DNA of 64,000 bases from contig NZ_CP017111.1 in assembly GCF_001723605.1 (NCBI RefSeq), positions 186,001 to 250,000 on the forward strand. Direction: 5' to 3'. A model generated the notes under the pieces. The model searched no databases and had not been told where the DNA came from. It saw only the letters and a list, made by a program, of their open reading frames with translations. This document shows, one piece after another, positions 17,422 to 26,649 of this stretch (position 1 is the stretch's first letter; every line of letters begins with the position of its first letter). This DNA is from Sulfurospirillum halorespirans DSM 13726 (GTDB lineage: Bacteria > Campylobacterota > Campylobacteria > Campylobacterales > Sulfurospirillaceae). Position numbers and translations under genes: made by a program.

Positions 17422-17952
17422 ATGGAAACCATTCGTTTCGTGACCGCTTTTTTAAAGATCGCCTTTGAGCCAAGTGATGTGGAAAATTCACCGTTGATAC
17501 AAGAGTATTACACACTTTTGCAAATCAATGACGACCCGTTAGGCCTTTGGCTCAAATCTTCCAAAATTCGCAAAGAAGCCGAAGCGAGCGATCAGGTACT
17601 TTTAACACTGTTGATTGAACTGCACCGCAAAATCGATAAATTGACGCATCTGTCGACCAGTGACACACCGTTGTATGTGCCTTTAGCGATGCAAGGAAAT
17701 CTCAAAGCGATTGGGCATGGGTACATTGAGTTTGATAGCGATGTTTTAAAATTAAACGAGAGCTATTATGCACGCATCGATATGCCAACGTTTCCAAGGC
17801 GTCAGATTCCCATTTTTTTTGAAGCGCACACGCAGAGCATCGGTAAAATTGTGATGATGCACGAAGACGATGAGAACGATTGGAACGCGTATATGGTAGC
17901 ATGTGAGCGTGTGATGATACGTCAAATGAAAGGAAATCAAAGTGAGTATTGA
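17422..17952 (+). CDS. Conserved protein of unknown function (possible PilZ-like C-terminal part)
   Basis: A 176-residue soluble protein with no signal peptide. Residues 1-75 look helical; from about residue 90 the pattern changes to beta strands with the block KAIGHGYIEFDSD, then YARIDMPTFPRRQIPIFFEA, which is reminiscent of a PilZ-type barrel but lacks a clear RxxxR...DxSxxG motif. It lies tightly between the prenyltransferase and the coiled-coil gene, overlapping the latter by 11 bases, so the three probably form one operon. Similar small genes sit next to ubiA in Campylobacter. Function unknown. Confidence 0.7.
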   Translation: METIRFVTAFLKIAFEPSDVENSPLIQEYYTLLQINDDPLGLWLKSSKIRKEAEASDQVLLTLLIELHRKIDKLTHLSTSDTPLYVPLAMQGNLKAIGHGYIEFDSDVLKLNESYYARIDMPTFPRRQIPIFFEAHTQSIGKIVMMHEDDENDWNAYMVACERVMIRQMKGNQSEY

Positions 17953-18457
17953 AACCCTCGCCTTTATAGCATTAGCAGCCCTTGTGGTGATCATTTTTTT
18001 AATGGTTTATATTCGCGATATCGAGGTCAATAAAAAACTGATGATTTATGAGAAAAGTATCGAAGAGCTGAACTACCAAAATCATGTGCTCAATAAGACA
18101 TTAAACGAACTCACCTCCGCCTCTAAAGAGCCTGCCTTGGATGCTAAGGCGTTGGAGAGTAAGATACTTGGAAGTGTAAAAGAGGAGATCCATCAAAGCG
18201 TGTTTCCACTGGTGGCTTCCCTCCAAGATGTTGAAAAAATTATGCAAAATTTCAGAGATGAGCAAAGTGGTCGCATTGATCGCTTGGAGAGCCGTACCAA
18301 AGAGATGGGATTTGCCTCCTCTTCGCCTTCAAGCTCGAATGAAAAAGTGATCGTTTCTCAGTACGCGAAAGGCAGAAGCGAAGCCGAGATTGCCAAAGAT
18401 TTACGTATTGGCATTGGTGAAGTTGATCTTGTGTTGAAATTGGCAAATTTAAAATAA
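17942..18457 (+). CDS. Membrane-anchored coiled-coil protein with C-terminal HTH-like segment
   Basis: A 171-residue protein with one N-terminal membrane helix (residues 5-25, LAFIALAALVVIIFLMVYI), a long charged coiled coil (about 30-125) and a short C-terminal helix-turn-helix-like segment, YAKGRSEAEIAKDLRIGIGE, after a Ser-rich linker. This matches a family of epsilonproteobacterial proteins without a firm function. The start is GTG at 17942 behind AAAGGAAA, inside the end of the upstream gene. A 30-bp palindrome follows the stop codon and likely ends the transcript. Confidence 0.75.
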   Translation: MSIETLAFIALAALVVIIFLMVYIRDIEVNKKLMIYEKSIEELNYQNHVLNKTLNELTSASKEPALDAKALESKILGSVKEEIHQSVFPLVASLQDVEKIMQNFRDEQSGRIDRLESRTKEMGFASSSPSSSNEKVIVSQYAKGRSEAEIAKDLRIGIGEVDLVLKLANLK

Positions 18458-18459
18458 TC

Positions 18460-18489
18460 TAAGACGGCTTTACATGTAAAGCCGTCTTA
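18460..18489. terminator. 30-bp perfect palindrome with TTTACATGTAAA at its centre (bidirectional terminator)
   Basis: TAAGACGGC and GCCGTCTTA flank the 12-mer TTTACATGTAAA at 18469-18480, giving an uninterrupted 30-bp palindrome between two convergent genes (stops at 18457 and 18495). As RNA it would fold into a stem with the motif at the loop end. There is no strong U-run on either side, but placement fits a terminator shared by both strands. Confidence 0.7.
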
Positions 18490-18494
18490 AGCAC

Positions 18495-19943
18495 TTATTT
18501 CTTCGTAGCACGGCACTCTGAAGAAGATTCTTGTATCATCGAATCTAAAAGAGTAAAGAGGCTGGTACTCGCATCTTCCATCTTTTTAAAATTGTTAATG
18601 AAGTGTGAAATCGTCTCACTCGTATACCCATTTTTAAGCAGTTGCATATTTTCAAGCACAGCGTGATGCACTGCTTTGTGAGGTTCATGAAGCATCGGAT
18701 ACGATTTGGTACTGCCAAAGCGCTGTTGAGTCGTAGGCTCTTTGTACCACTTTCCAAGCCTACATGTCTCATGGTCTGAAAATGCTGTATCGGGTTTTTC
18801 ATTGAGAACGGCAGAGTAAGCATTGGTTTTGTAGACAACATGATCGATCTTCGCCAAAATCGTAAAGATTTTATTTTCAAGTTTATACGAGATGTCTGCT
18901 GTAGCATTAGCATCTTTATTAAAGGCACGCAGCGCATCTTCAAAGTGAATGACATTTTGCCCGCTCGTGTTGGCAATAACGCTAATACGATCCGAATTGG
19001 AGTGAATGCCATTGGTCTCTTGTTGCAAGGTTTGAATCGTCATGGCGATCTCTTGCGTTGCTTTTTGGGTGCGTTCAGCAAGCTTTCGCACTTCATCCGC
19101 AACAACAGCAAAGCCACGTCCGTGTTCGCCTGCACGTGCTGCTTCAATGGCGGCATTGAGGGCTAGTAAATTGGTTTGATCGGCGATGTCTTTAATGAGA
19201 TTTGCCACAGAAGAGATTTCCGAAGTGCGTTCACTCAGGGAGGTAATTGCCTCATTGGTGCTGGCTAAAAGTTCTAAGAGTTCTTGAATACCTGAAGAGA
19301 GTTCGATGACGGTTTCTAAACTATCATTGGATTTTTCAGCGGTCATATTGGAAACTTCAGTGATTTGCGACATCTCTTGAATACTGTTGGAGAGGTCTTG
19401 TTGGATGTTAATCACACCGTTATTTCCATTGCCAAGGTCTGAAAATGCAGAAGAGAGCATGCCTCTGGCTTTTCCTTTTTGCCCTTCTGAAATACCAGTA
19501 ACTCCTTCTGAGAGATAGCGTGCATTAATTGCAAAGAGTCCACGAAAGCCTTCGTTAAAGATATTGCGATACGTTTTGCCTTGACTGGCTGATTCGATAG
19601 AGGTTTTTGTCTCTCGCATCAATGCTTCCATTTGGTCTAACAGATCGTTGATGGCGTACGCCACTTCGCTCATAGGTTGTTTGGGATTGACATTAACGAC
19701 GCGAGGCTCTAGGTTACCTTTCGCCGCCTCTTTGACCACATTGAGCACTTTTTCATAGATGTCAACATCACACTGCATGGTCTTACGGCTTCCAAAAAAG
19801 GAGCCGACACCGACACCCAGAAGCAATCCAGACGTCGCCATCGTGTCGGTATAGCCTGCAAAGTAACTTCCACACGCCACGAGAACGAAAAGGGCAAAAA
19901 AAGTCAGTTTAGAGTCGTTGAAGCGTGTTAGAAAGCTCTGCAT
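18495..19943 (-). CDS. Methyl-accepting chemotaxis protein with C-terminal CZB domain, partner of a PAS protein
   Basis: A 482-residue receptor. Residues 14-50 form two closely spaced membrane helices with almost no periplasmic part; a HAMP-like region follows, then the MCP signalling hairpin ([20 protein letters not shown] and [15 protein letters not shown]). The C-terminal 130 residues match a CZB zinc-binding domain with H in [12 protein letters not shown] and HEPHKAVHH. It overlaps the PAS gene upstream by 35 bases. By analogy with CetA/CetB in Campylobacter, the PAS protein senses redox or oxygen and this protein relays to CheA. CZB domains bind zinc and can sense oxidants, which adds a second possible input. 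Confidence 0.85.
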   Translation of the reverse strand: MQSFLTRFNDSKLTFFALFVLVACGSYFAGYTDTMATSGLLLGVGVGSFFGSRKTMQCDVDIYEKVLNVVKEAAKGNLEPRVVNVNPKQPMSEVAYAINDLLDQMEALMRETKTSIESASQGKTYRNIFNEGFRGLFAINARYLSEGVTGISEGQKGKARGMLSSAFSDLGNGNNGVINIQQDLSNSIQEMSQITEVSNMTAEKSNDSLETVIELSSGIQELLELLASTNEAITSLSERTSEISSVANLIKDIADQTNLLALNAAIEAARAGEHGRGFAVVADEVRKLAERTQKATQEIAMTIQTLQQETNGIHSNSDRISVIANTSGQNVIHFEDALRAFNKDANATADISYKLENKIFTILAKIDHVVYKTNAYSAVLNEKPDTAFSDHETCRLGKWYKEPTTQQRFGSTKSYPMLHEPHKAVHHAVLENMQLLKNGYTSETISHFINNFKKMEDASTSLFTLLDSMIQESSSECRATKK

Positions 19944-20421
19944 AGCTGACTCCTTTTTGAGTGAGTAGGTCGGTAATGTACGCTAGTGAAGCGTCCATTC
20001 CGCCTGTTTTTTCCAGTTCGAGTAATTTGGCGTACAAGGGTTTAATAATCTCTAACGCTTTAGGATTGGCTTTGCGCCTGACGGAGTAGTAGCCGATAAT
20101 GTTGCCTGCTTGATCGGTTGAAGCGGTGACATTGGCATACACCCAGTAACAGCCTCCATCAAAACTGAGATTTTTAACATACGCAAAAATCTCCTCTTTA
20201 TTTTTGACATGATCCCATAAGAGTTTAAAAATAATGCGAGGCATGTCAGGATGACGAATAATACTGTGAGGTTTACCAAGAATTTCTTGCTCGCTCGCAC
20301 CTACGATTTTGATGAAAGGTTCATTGCAGTAAGTGACTTTGCCATGGGTATCGGTTTTAGAAACTAAAAACGCATCAGCACTGACCGTATGTTCCTTGTT
20401 ATTTGGAACGGGTTTTTGCAT
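19909..20421 (-). CDS. PAS-domain energy-taxis sensor (Aer/CetB-like)
   Basis: A 170-residue soluble protein, mostly a single PAS domain. The sequence [20 protein letters not shown] followed by [21 protein letters not shown] is the pattern of the FAD-binding Aer-type PAS, and [13 protein letters not shown] matches its later strands. The C-terminal 50 residues are helical and may contact the receptor. It is the first gene of a two-gene operon with the MCP, whose start lies inside its 3' end, so the two proteins should be made in equal amounts. The ATG at 20421 follows AAGGAGT. Confidence 0.85.
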   Translation of the reverse strand: MQKPVPNNKEHTVSADAFLVSKTDTHGKVTYCNEPFIKIVGASEQEILGKPHSIIRHPDMPRIIFKLLWDHVKNKEEIFAYVKNLSFDGGCYWVYANVTASTDQAGNIIGYYSVRRKANPKALEIIKPLYAKLLELEKTGGMDASLAYITDLLTQKGVSYAELSNTLQRL

Positions 20422-20533
20422 ACCTAATACTCCTTATAAAGCTAAAAAATGTCACATTCTAGCTCAAAAATTTTTAGAAATAGCTTGTAAGTTCTGAGAA
20501 TCACTTTTGCAATCTATATTGTGGATATTTATG

Positions 20534-20539
20534 TATAAT
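20534..20539 (+). promoter_or_regulatory. -10 box of the moaA promoter
   Basis: Perfect TATAAT in the 149-base divergent gap between the PAS gene and moaA, 31 bases before the moaA ATG; AAGGA just before the start codon serves as ribosome site. No molybdenum-cofactor riboswitch is apparent in the short leader. Confidence 0.65.
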
Positions 20540-20570
20540 GACCTCCGCATTAAAGTAACAAGGAACAAAA

Positions 20571-21539
20571 ATGTTAGTGGATGGATTTGGAAGAAACGTC
20601 ACTTATTTAAGGGTTTCCGTAACGGAGAGGTGTAATTTTAGGTGTCAGTATTGTATGCCTGAAAAGCCCTTTTCATGGGTGCCTAAAGAGAATTTACTGA
20701 GCTTTGAAGAACTTTTTTTATTTGTAAAAGTTGCCATTGATGAGGGGATCACCAAGATCAGAATCACTGGAGGCGAGCCTCTTTTAAGAACCGATTTAGA
20801 TAAATTTATCGCCATGATCAATCAGCACAAGAGTGGATTGGATTTAGCGCTCACGACCAACGGTTTTTTACTCAAAGATGCGGCGCAAAAACTCAAAAAT
20901 GCTGGACTTCAACGCGTTAATATCTCATTGGATAGCCTAAAGCCTGAGGTCGCCAGCAAAATGGCGCAAAAAGATGTCTTAGCTAAAGTGCAAGCCGGCA
21001 TTGAAGAAGCACTCAAAGTGGGACTCAATGTTAAAATTAACATGGTGCCCATTAAAGGCATTAACGCTGATGAGGTTTTGGATGTGCTCGAATATGCGAA
21101 AGCTCGTGGTATGTCGATTCGCTTTATCGAATACATGGAAAATACCCATGCCAAAGAGCAACTCAAAGGTTTGAGTGGCGATGAGGTGCAAGCACTGATC
21201 GCGCAACGATACCATTTTAAAGCCATTGGTCGTGTGGGACCAAGTCCTGCGCATCTTTTTGAGCTGGATGATGGGTATGTTTTTGGTATTATTGATCCGC
21301 ATAAGCACGATTTTTGTGAGGATTGTAACCGCATTCGCCTCACCGCTGAGGGCATGCTCATTCCCTGTCTTTATTTTGATGAAGCGATGAGCATCAAAGA
21401 CGCGGTGCATAAAGGCGATGTTGCCGCAGCGGCTGAGGTTTTAAAAGAGGTGTTACGCAATAAACCTGAAAAGAATAAATGGAGCGATGATGATCAAAAT
21501 GAGACCTCTTCGCGCGCCTTTTACGAAACGGGTGGGTGA
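20571..21539 (+). CDS. moaA: GTP 3',8-cyclase (molybdenum cofactor synthesis)
   Basis: A 322-residue radical SAM enzyme that converts GTP to the cyclic intermediate in the first step of molybdopterin synthesis. C21, C25 and C28 bind the SAM cluster ([12 protein letters not shown]), ITGGEPLLR is the SAM motif, and the C-terminal cluster cysteines lie in [12 protein letters not shown] and PCLYF. It lacks the C-terminal GG of many MoaA proteins as an exact end but finishes with ETGG, which fits. Its last 19 bases overlap the 3' end of moeA on the other strand. Confidence 0.96.
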   Translation: MLVDGFGRNVTYLRVSVTERCNFRCQYCMPEKPFSWVPKENLLSFEELFLFVKVAIDEGITKIRITGGEPLLRTDLDKFIAMINQHKSGLDLALTTNGFLLKDAAQKLKNAGLQRVNISLDSLKPEVASKMAQKDVLAKVQAGIEEALKVGLNVKINMVPIKGINADEVLDVLEYAKARGMSIRFIEYMENTHAKEQLKGLSGDEVQALIAQRYHFKAIGRVGPSPAHLFELDDGYVFGIIDPHKHDFCEDCNRIRLTAEGMLIPCLYFDEAMSIKDAVHKGDVAAAAEVLKEVLRNKPEKNKWSDDDQNETSSRAFYETGG

Positions 21540-22675
21540 GTAAAGTAGAAGAAGGGGATCTCTTCGCCTTCTTCGATACTCTCTTTGCCTTCGCTTAAGG
21601 TATACCCATTGCACTGACTGAGGATATTAAGCCGTCCTGCCTCGTAATAGGGAGCGCAGACAAAGTGTCTTCCATCGCTGTAGCCTGGAATCGCACTCAT
21701 CGAATTATCTTTACATGTAAGGCGTTTTTGGTTGATGCAGGTGATAAAATCAGGAATAATGCACGGTCGATGTTGCAGGTGTCGAAGCAGTGGAACGCCC
21801 AACATCTCAAATCCCAACATGCACCCCAATGGAAGCCCAGGAAGATGTAAAATAGGTGTGTTTTCAAAAAGCGTTAGTGCACTTGGTTTGGCAGGCGTAA
21901 TGCGGACTTGGTGAAAAAGAGGTTGAAGTGCTTTGGTCTCCAAGAGATGGCGCATCGCATCGTGACGACTCAGTGCTCCTGTTGTAATGACGCAATCTGC
22001 TTTGCCAACGAATTCTTGCAATGCCTTTAAAATCGTAGCATCATCCTCTTCGCAAATAACAATCTCACCAACTTTCCCCCCTAATTCGACGACCCGTGCG
22101 GCTAAACTCATCGCATTGGAGTTGTGGATTTCACCTGAGGCGAGTTGAGAGCCAATGCTCAAAATACTTACCGTTGGCTTTTGTACCGCTTGGACTTTAG
22201 CAATGCCTTGGGCTGAGAGGGCTGTGATTTTTTGCGCACTGATACGCTCATATTTTTTCAGCAGTAATTCGCCTTTAGCAATGTCTTCACCCTCTTTTTT
22301 GATGTGTTGAGATTGGCTTACATGTAAAGGAATTTTGATGCACTCATTTTGGTCAAGAAGGACATCTTCTTCCGCAATAATCGTATCGGCACCTTCGGGA
22401 ATACTCTCCCCCGTGGAAAGCCTAACACCGTACCCCAAAGGAATGGGCGTAGGATAGGGTGGATTTAACAGTGTGTAAGTCATGGTATGTAGCTCAAATG
22501 CGATGCCATAGCCTTCTTTGAGGCTCATTGGGTGTTTGGGTAGTGCAAATTTGGCGTAAACATCGCTACTGGAAATACGGTTAATCGCTTTTAAAAGAGG
22601 CAATGTTTGGTTTACATGTAAAGGTTGAATTTGTGTTTGAATAATCTGAAGCGCTTCTTGGTACGAAATAGGCAT
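21521..22675 (-). CDS. moeA: Molybdopterin molybdenumtransferase
   Basis: A 384-residue MoeA-type enzyme that inserts molybdenum into adenylated molybdopterin. Landmarks include [14 protein letters not shown] and VLLDQ in domain III, the [15 protein letters not shown] motif, and the [11 protein letters not shown] block (usual TGG is TGA here), then [13 protein letters not shown] in place of the common GLPGNPVS. It is a divergent MoeA, as in other epsilonproteobacteria. Convergent with moaA and overlapping it by 19 bases. Three palindromes lie in it: 21711 (TCK), 22318 (LHV) and 22611 (LHV), two of them in the N-terminal swivelling domain. Confidence 0.88.
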   Translation of the reverse strand: MPISYQEALQIIQTQIQPLHVNQTLPLLKAINRISSSDVYAKFALPKHPMSLKEGYGIAFELHTMTYTLLNPPYPTPIPLGYGVRLSTGESIPEGADTIIAEEDVLLDQNECIKIPLHVSQSQHIKKEGEDIAKGELLLKKYERISAQKITALSAQGIAKVQAVQKPTVSILSIGSQLASGEIHNSNAMSLAARVVELGGKVGEIVICEEDDATILKALQEFVGKADCVITTGALSRHDAMRHLLETKALQPLFHQVRITPAKPSALTLFENTPILHLPGLPLGCMLGFEMLGVPLLRHLQHRPCIIPDFITCINQKRLTCKDNSMSAIPGYSDGRHFVCAPYYEAGRLNILSQCNGYTLSEGKESIEEGEEIPFFYFTHPPVS

Positions 22676-22755
22676 GGTTTAACCTTGTGATTTATGGGTA
22701 CTATTATACTAAAATGGGTAAAATCTGAGATTATTTTTTTGAAGGATTTTTCATT

Positions 22756-23166
22756 ATGGAAGAACTGATCCAATTATCGAGTCAACTGCATTTGGTTTTC
22801 ATCATCCTTTTAGTCGTACTGATCGCACTCAATCTCTATTTGCTCAAAAGTGACAAAACATTTCTTAAACTCTCCAAAAGACTTGAACTCATTGCTCCTC
22901 AATACTACATCGTGCTCTCCGCCATCTTTTTCACCGGTATTATCGTCATGGCAGTGCGTCAATTTACCTTTTCGCTTTCGGTGTGGGTGATGATTGTCGT
23001 TTGGATTGGCATCGTCGCTTTTGGCATCAGAGGGCATAAAATGTACAAAAGATTGGAGCGAACCGAAGCGTCTCAAAGCGCTTACAAACGCTATGCTATT
23101 AAAAAATATAGTCTTGATTTACTCGCACTCGTTCTCACCAGTGCGCTCTTTTATACGGTGCATTAA
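22756..23166 (+). CDS. Small integral membrane protein, conserved hypothetical
   Basis: A 136-residue protein with four hydrophobic segments (about 12-30, 50-68, 72-92, 116-134) and a basic cytoplasmic loop rich in Arg/Lys (KMYKRLERTEASQ). A membrane protein of this kind precedes rsmE in Campylobacter too. Its stop is directly followed by the rsmE start codon. No known domain is recognised; function unknown. The ATG at 22756 follows AAGGA. Confidence 0.72.
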   Translation: MEELIQLSSQLHLVFIILLVVLIALNLYLLKSDKTFLKLSKRLELIAPQYYIVLSAIFFTGIIVMAVRQFTFSLSVWVMIVVWIGIVAFGIRGHKMYKRLERTEASQSAYKRYAIKKYSLDLLALVLTSALFYTVH

Positions 23167-23835
23167 ATGCAGTTTGTTTATCATCCCCGTGCAGGCGAGC
23201 CACTTCTCATAGTAGATACGAGGGAATACGAACATCTCTTTAAAGTGCGTCGTATCAGCGTGGGAGAGAAGCTTTCGTGGCGAAATTTGGAAGATGCTTT
23301 TATGTATGAGTATGAAATTACCCAGATTGGTAAAAAAGAGGCAGAGCTCGCACGTGTGTCCCAAAAAGAGTTGCCCTTGGTGCCTTCAAACGTTTTACAT
23401 GTAGGTTGGAGTATCATCGATCCCAAGATTATTGAAAAAACACTTCCGATGTTGAATGAACTCGGTGTTTCTAAAATCAGTTTTGTCTATGCCGAGTTTT
23501 CGCAAAAAGGGCATAAACTGGACTTAGAGCGCATGAAGCGCATTTTGATTAACTCTTCCCAGCAGTGCGGGCGAAGTTTATTGATGAAGATTGAAGTGTT
23601 TGCTTCTCTTCAAACCTACATAGAAGCGTATCCGAAAAGTCATGTCTTGGACTTTTCGGAGGTAAAATTGCGTGGCGATGAAGCGGTTAGTTCACTCTTG
23701 GTTGGACCGGAGGGCGGATTTAGCCAAAAAGAGCGATTGTTACTTCAAACTCAACCGATTGTGGGTCTTACATGTAACACAATTTTACGAAGTGAAACGG
23801 CAGTAGTGGCTGCGGCTTCCAAAATATTGGCATGA
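23167..23835 (+). CDS. rsmE: 16S rRNA (uracil1498-N3)-methyltransferase
   Basis: A 222-residue SPOUT-class methyltransferase. The N-terminal PUA-like part has HLFKVRRISVGEKL, the middle part SQQCGRS, and the knot region GPEGGFSQKE with LRSETAVVAA near the C terminus, all typical of RsmE. It methylates U1498 in the 30S decoding region. Start ATG directly follows the upstream stop. Palindromes at 23395 (partial) and 23768 encode LHV and TCN. Next to rpmE and rsmI, it belongs to a translation-related cluster. Confidence 0.94.
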   Translation: MQFVYHPRAGEPLLIVDTREYEHLFKVRRISVGEKLSWRNLEDAFMYEYEITQIGKKEAELARVSQKELPLVPSNVLHVGWSIIDPKIIEKTLPMLNELGVSKISFVYAEFSQKGHKLDLERMKRILINSSQQCGRSLLMKIEVFASLQTYIEAYPKSHVLDFSEVKLRGDEAVSSLLVGPEGGFSQKERLLLQTQPIVGLTCNTILRSETAVVAAASKILA

Positions 23836-23859
23836 CTTGAAATAATGAATCTTTTGTGC

Positions 23860-23865
23860 TATAAT
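23860..23865 (+). promoter_or_regulatory. -10 box of the rpmE promoter
   Basis: Perfect TATAAT preceded by CTTTTGTGC, 67 bases before the rpmE start, in the gap after rsmE. It gives L31 and the downstream methyltransferase their own promoter. Confidence 0.65.
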
Positions 23866-23932
23866 TTGCACCCTTTGGCAAGACGTGCCAAATAATAGAT
23901 TTTATTTTTATGAACAATTAAGGAAAAGCATT

Positions 23933-24133
23933 ATGAAAAAAGATATTCATCCAGAATATGTACCATGTGTTGTAACGTGCGCATGTGGAAATAGTTTCGA
24001 GACTATGTCCAACAAAGCCGAGTTAAGAATTGATATTTGCAGTTCATGTCATCCATTTTTCACGGGCAGTGAGAAAATCGTAGATGCTGCAGGTCGTGTT
24101 GAGAAATTTAAGAAAAAATATAGCTTAAAATAG
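23933..24133 (+). CDS. rpmE: 50S ribosomal protein L31
   Basis: A 66-residue ribosomal protein of the zinc-binding type, with CACG and [10 protein letters not shown] carrying the four cysteine ligands. The ATG at 23933 behind AAGGA is the real start; the upstream in-frame GTG would add 16 residues not found in L31. It helps join the two subunits at the central protuberance. rsmI begins 12 bases later. Confidence 0.96.
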   Translation: MKKDIHPEYVPCVVTCACGNSFETMSNKAELRIDICSSCHPFFTGSEKIVDAAGRVEKFKKKYSLK

Positions 24134-24145
24134 TTCTTAAACCCA

Positions 24146-24958
24146 TTGATCTATTTCATTCCTACCCCTATAGGAAATTTAGATGACATCTCCGTTAGAA
24201 GCCTTAAACTTTTAACGGAGTGCAAAACCCTTTTCTGCGAAGACACTAGAATCACTAAAAGACTTCTCTCCCTCCTTGCTCAAAGACATAACGTAACCTT
24301 TCAGATTCAAAATTTTATCTCCATGCATTCACATAACGAAGAGACTGTTTTAGCGAGTATTGATAAAAAAATCTTTGAAGAGCATGTAGGCTATCTCAGT
24401 GATGCAGGCATGCCCGGTATCAGCGATCCAGGCGCTGCGTTGGTACGTTTTTGTCAAGCAAATGCCCTAGCGTATGAGATCCTCCCCGGTGCGAATGCTG
24501 CCTTGCTAGCGTATGTCACCAGCGGTATTAAAACCCATCAATTTTTGTTTTATGGCTTTTTATCGCACAAAGGAATGGACCGTCAAAACGAGCTGTTTGA
24601 AGTATTGAACGCTCCGTACGCGGTGATTGTGTATGAATCGCCTCATCGGATTGAAAAATTGATTGAAGAATTGGCTCAGTTTGCCCCCAATCGTCAGATA
24701 TTTGCGATCAAAGAGGCAACCAAGCTGTATGAAAAACGTTTTTTTGGAACCGCACTTGAGGTGCAAAAAGCATCAAAAACAGCGAATCTCAAAGGCGAAT
24801 GGGTCGTGGTGATTACGCCTGAAATAAAGCACGGTGGCGAAGCTATTACCAAAGAAGATTTGATCGATCTTGACCTTCCTCCGAAACAAAAAGCCAAACT
24901 CCTTTCCAAACTCACTGGAGAGAGTATCAAAGAGTGGTATACGAAACTTCAAAATTAA
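24146..24958 (+). CDS. rsmI: 16S rRNA (cytidine1402-2'-O)-methyltransferase
   Basis: A 270-residue tetrapyrrole-methylase-fold enzyme that 2'-O-methylates C1402 in the ribosomal P site. PTPIGNLDDISVRSL at the N terminus, CEDTRITKRLL, YLSDAGMPGISDPGA and LPGANAALLAYVTSG are the family's standard blocks. The start is TTG at 24146, the only start-like codon before the conserved PTPIGNL; the ribosome site is weak, so coupling with rpmE is likely. After its stop a palindrome (24972) lies in the gap before rlmB. Confidence 0.93.
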   Translation: MIYFIPTPIGNLDDISVRSLKLLTECKTLFCEDTRITKRLLSLLAQRHNVTFQIQNFISMHSHNEETVLASIDKKIFEEHVGYLSDAGMPGISDPGAALVRFCQANALAYEILPGANAALLAYVTSGIKTHQFLFYGFLSHKGMDRQNELFEVLNAPYAVIVYESPHRIEKLIEELAQFAPNRQIFAIKEATKLYEKRFFGTALEVQKASKTANLKGEWVVVITPEIKHGGEAITKEDLIDLDLPPKQKAKLLSKLTGESIKEWYTKLQN

Positions 24959-24971
24959 TGTCCCTATTTTG

Positions 24972-24981
24972 TTACATGTAA
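24972..24981. repeat. Intergenic ACATGT palindrome after rsmI
   Basis: TTACATGTAA, flanked by TG and AC, lies 14 bases after the rsmI stop in a 91-base gap. No T-run follows, so it is unlikely to be a terminator by itself. It belongs to the dispersed palindrome family. Confidence 0.7.
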
Positions 24982-25049
24982 ACTCCTAAAAATGGTATTT
25001 TACATTCAAGCTAGTATTATTTTAAGCCAGTTTGGATACAATAATTGCC

Positions 25050-25733
25050 ATGATAATCTATGGAAAACAACTCTTTTTACATCTGTTAAATCACTATCCT
25101 TCAAGGATTGAAACGGTCTTCTTGCCCAAGCAGTGTGACCCTAAGCTCTTTTCTCAGATTGCGCGTGTCACGCAAAAGATCTGCACAATTGATGAGCGAA
25201 AAGCACAAGCGTTGTGTCATGGGGGAAACCATCAAGGCTTTATTGCGGAGATTAAGGATTTTGAGCTTGCTTCATTTAATGAAATAAAGCATGGCTCTTT
25301 CTTGGTCATTTTGGATGAAGTCACCGATGTGGGGAATATTGGTGCTATTGTACGCAGTGCATATGCCTTTGGGGCGGATGGCTTGATTTTGAGTGGTATG
25401 AAAACATGCAACTTGGAAGCAATTTTGCGTACCAGCAGTGCTGCAGCGTTTGAATTGCCCATTGCACTTTGTCCTTCAACACGCGATATGCTCAATGAAC
25501 TCAAGCAAATAGGGTTTACACTCTATGGCGCCGACATGAGTGGCGTGGATGTTAAAGAAGTCACCTTTGCACCCAAACGGGCTTTGATTATGGGAAGCGA
25601 AGGCAAGGGTTTGTCTCCTAAGGTAAAAGAGCGATTGGATACACTTATTTCAATCAAAATGACAAGAGCATTTGACTCTTTAAACGTGAGTGCTGCGGCT
25701 GCGGTACTGTGTGATAGGATTGCCAATGGATAA
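25050..25733 (+). CDS. rlmB: SPOUT-family rRNA 2'-O-methyltransferase (TrmH/RlmB group)
   Basis: A 227-residue methyltransferase. The knot motifs NIGAIVRSAYAFGADG, MGSEGKGLS and SLNVSAAAAVL place it in the TrmH group; a shortened N-terminal substrate domain is present. RlmB, which modifies G2251 of 23S rRNA, is the usual annotation in this context, though related enzymes cannot be excluded. ATG at 25050 is preferred over TTG at 25032. A TACAAT box at 25037-25042 ends seven bases before this ATG and there is no Shine-Dalgarno, so the message may be leaderless, as for pflA. Confidence 0.82.
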   Translation: MIIYGKQLFLHLLNHYPSRIETVFLPKQCDPKLFSQIARVTQKICTIDERKAQALCHGGNHQGFIAEIKDFELASFNEIKHGSFLVILDEVTDVGNIGAIVRSAYAFGADGLILSGMKTCNLEAILRTSSAAAFELPIALCPSTRDMLNELKQIGFTLYGADMSGVDVKEVTFAPKRALIMGSEGKGLSPKVKERLDTLISIKMTRAFDSLNVSAAAAVLCDRIANG

Positions 25734-26649
25734 GGATATCAGGGTCTTAGAAAAGGTTGGTCTACAAGAGGTTTGCAAACGAACCCACATTGAAGTCAAG
25801 CAACTCGAATATATGATCAACAATCAGTATGACAAGCTCAATCAAGTCAATACCTTAGGGTTTGTCAAAATCTTATCCAGAGAGTTCAAGCTTGACTTAA
25901 CCGATTGGCTTGAAGGCTTTTATGATTACTGGGCTGAACACAGTGTGGAAGAGGATTCCCATAAAGATAAGATTTTTATTCGCGCTAAAAGCGATCGTGC
26001 TTCTAAAAAAGGGGCATGGCTTTTTCTGTTTATCTTTTTAATCGCAGGTATCTTTGGTGTCGTCTCTATTTTTAAAGGTGAGATTAATATCGATCTTATG
26101 GCTCTTTTGGATAAAGCTAAAATTGAAACCAATCAGACCAGCGCGTTTCAAAGTGCTCCAATCGTTCAAGAAGCAGCGACATCTTTGGGTGTCAAAGTGG
26201 AAGAGCGTGTAGTTGAAACCAACAGTAGCAATAGCACGGTACAAGCTGTTGTAGTCAGCATTGATGAAAATTTGGCACGTAAAGCAGAAGGAAACGATAG
26301 CAATGCTTCAAGCATACCGCTTCCAATGCTTCCCGAATCCAATACAACGTTGGTGAACACGGTTCCCAAAAACAATGCGATCATTATGCCAATGAAACGC
26401 ATTTGGATCGGTCTTGTTAATCTTGAAACCTTTAGCCGTAAAGAGAGTACCAACGATCAAAATATTACCATTGATTTAAGTAAGAATCAAATCATCAAAA
26501 CAGGAAATGGCTTTTTCAAACTCTCCTACGATGGAAGTGTGGAAGACTTTACGGAACAAGGATCAACCCGTTTTTTAGTGGAAAACGGTGTGATGAAAAA
26601 AATCTCTGAAGAGAAATTTATAGAACTCAATCGAGGCAAAAACTGGTGA
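25726..26649 (+). CDS. Membrane protein with N-terminal helical (HTH-like) domain and large periplasmic part
   Basis: A 307-residue single-pass protein. Residues 1-75 are a soluble helical domain, with the pattern GLQEVCKRTHIEVKQLEYMI followed by LGFVKILSREFKLDL, recalling the RodZ-type helix-turn-helix; a basic stretch precedes one membrane helix (about 98-118, AWLFLFIFLIAGIFGVVSIF); the rest is periplasmic, with an Asn/Ser/Thr-rich linker and a C-terminal beta-rich domain. The ATG at 25726 lies within the rlmB 3' end, behind AGGA. It is coupled to the next gene by an overlap of four bases. Known in Campylobacter as an unnamed membrane protein at the same place; a cytoskeleton-related role is only a guess. 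Confidence 0.75.
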   Translation: MDKDIRVLEKVGLQEVCKRTHIEVKQLEYMINNQYDKLNQVNTLGFVKILSREFKLDLTDWLEGFYDYWAEHSVEEDSHKDKIFIRAKSDRASKKGAWLFLFIFLIAGIFGVVSIFKGEINIDLMALLDKAKIETNQTSAFQSAPIVQEAATSLGVKVEERVVETNSSNSTVQAVVVSIDENLARKAEGNDSNASSIPLPMLPESNTTLVNTVPKNNAIIMPMKRIWIGLVNLETFSRKESTNDQNITIDLSKNQIIKTGNGFFKLSYDGSVEDFTEQGSTRFLVENGVMKKISEEKFIELNRGKNW

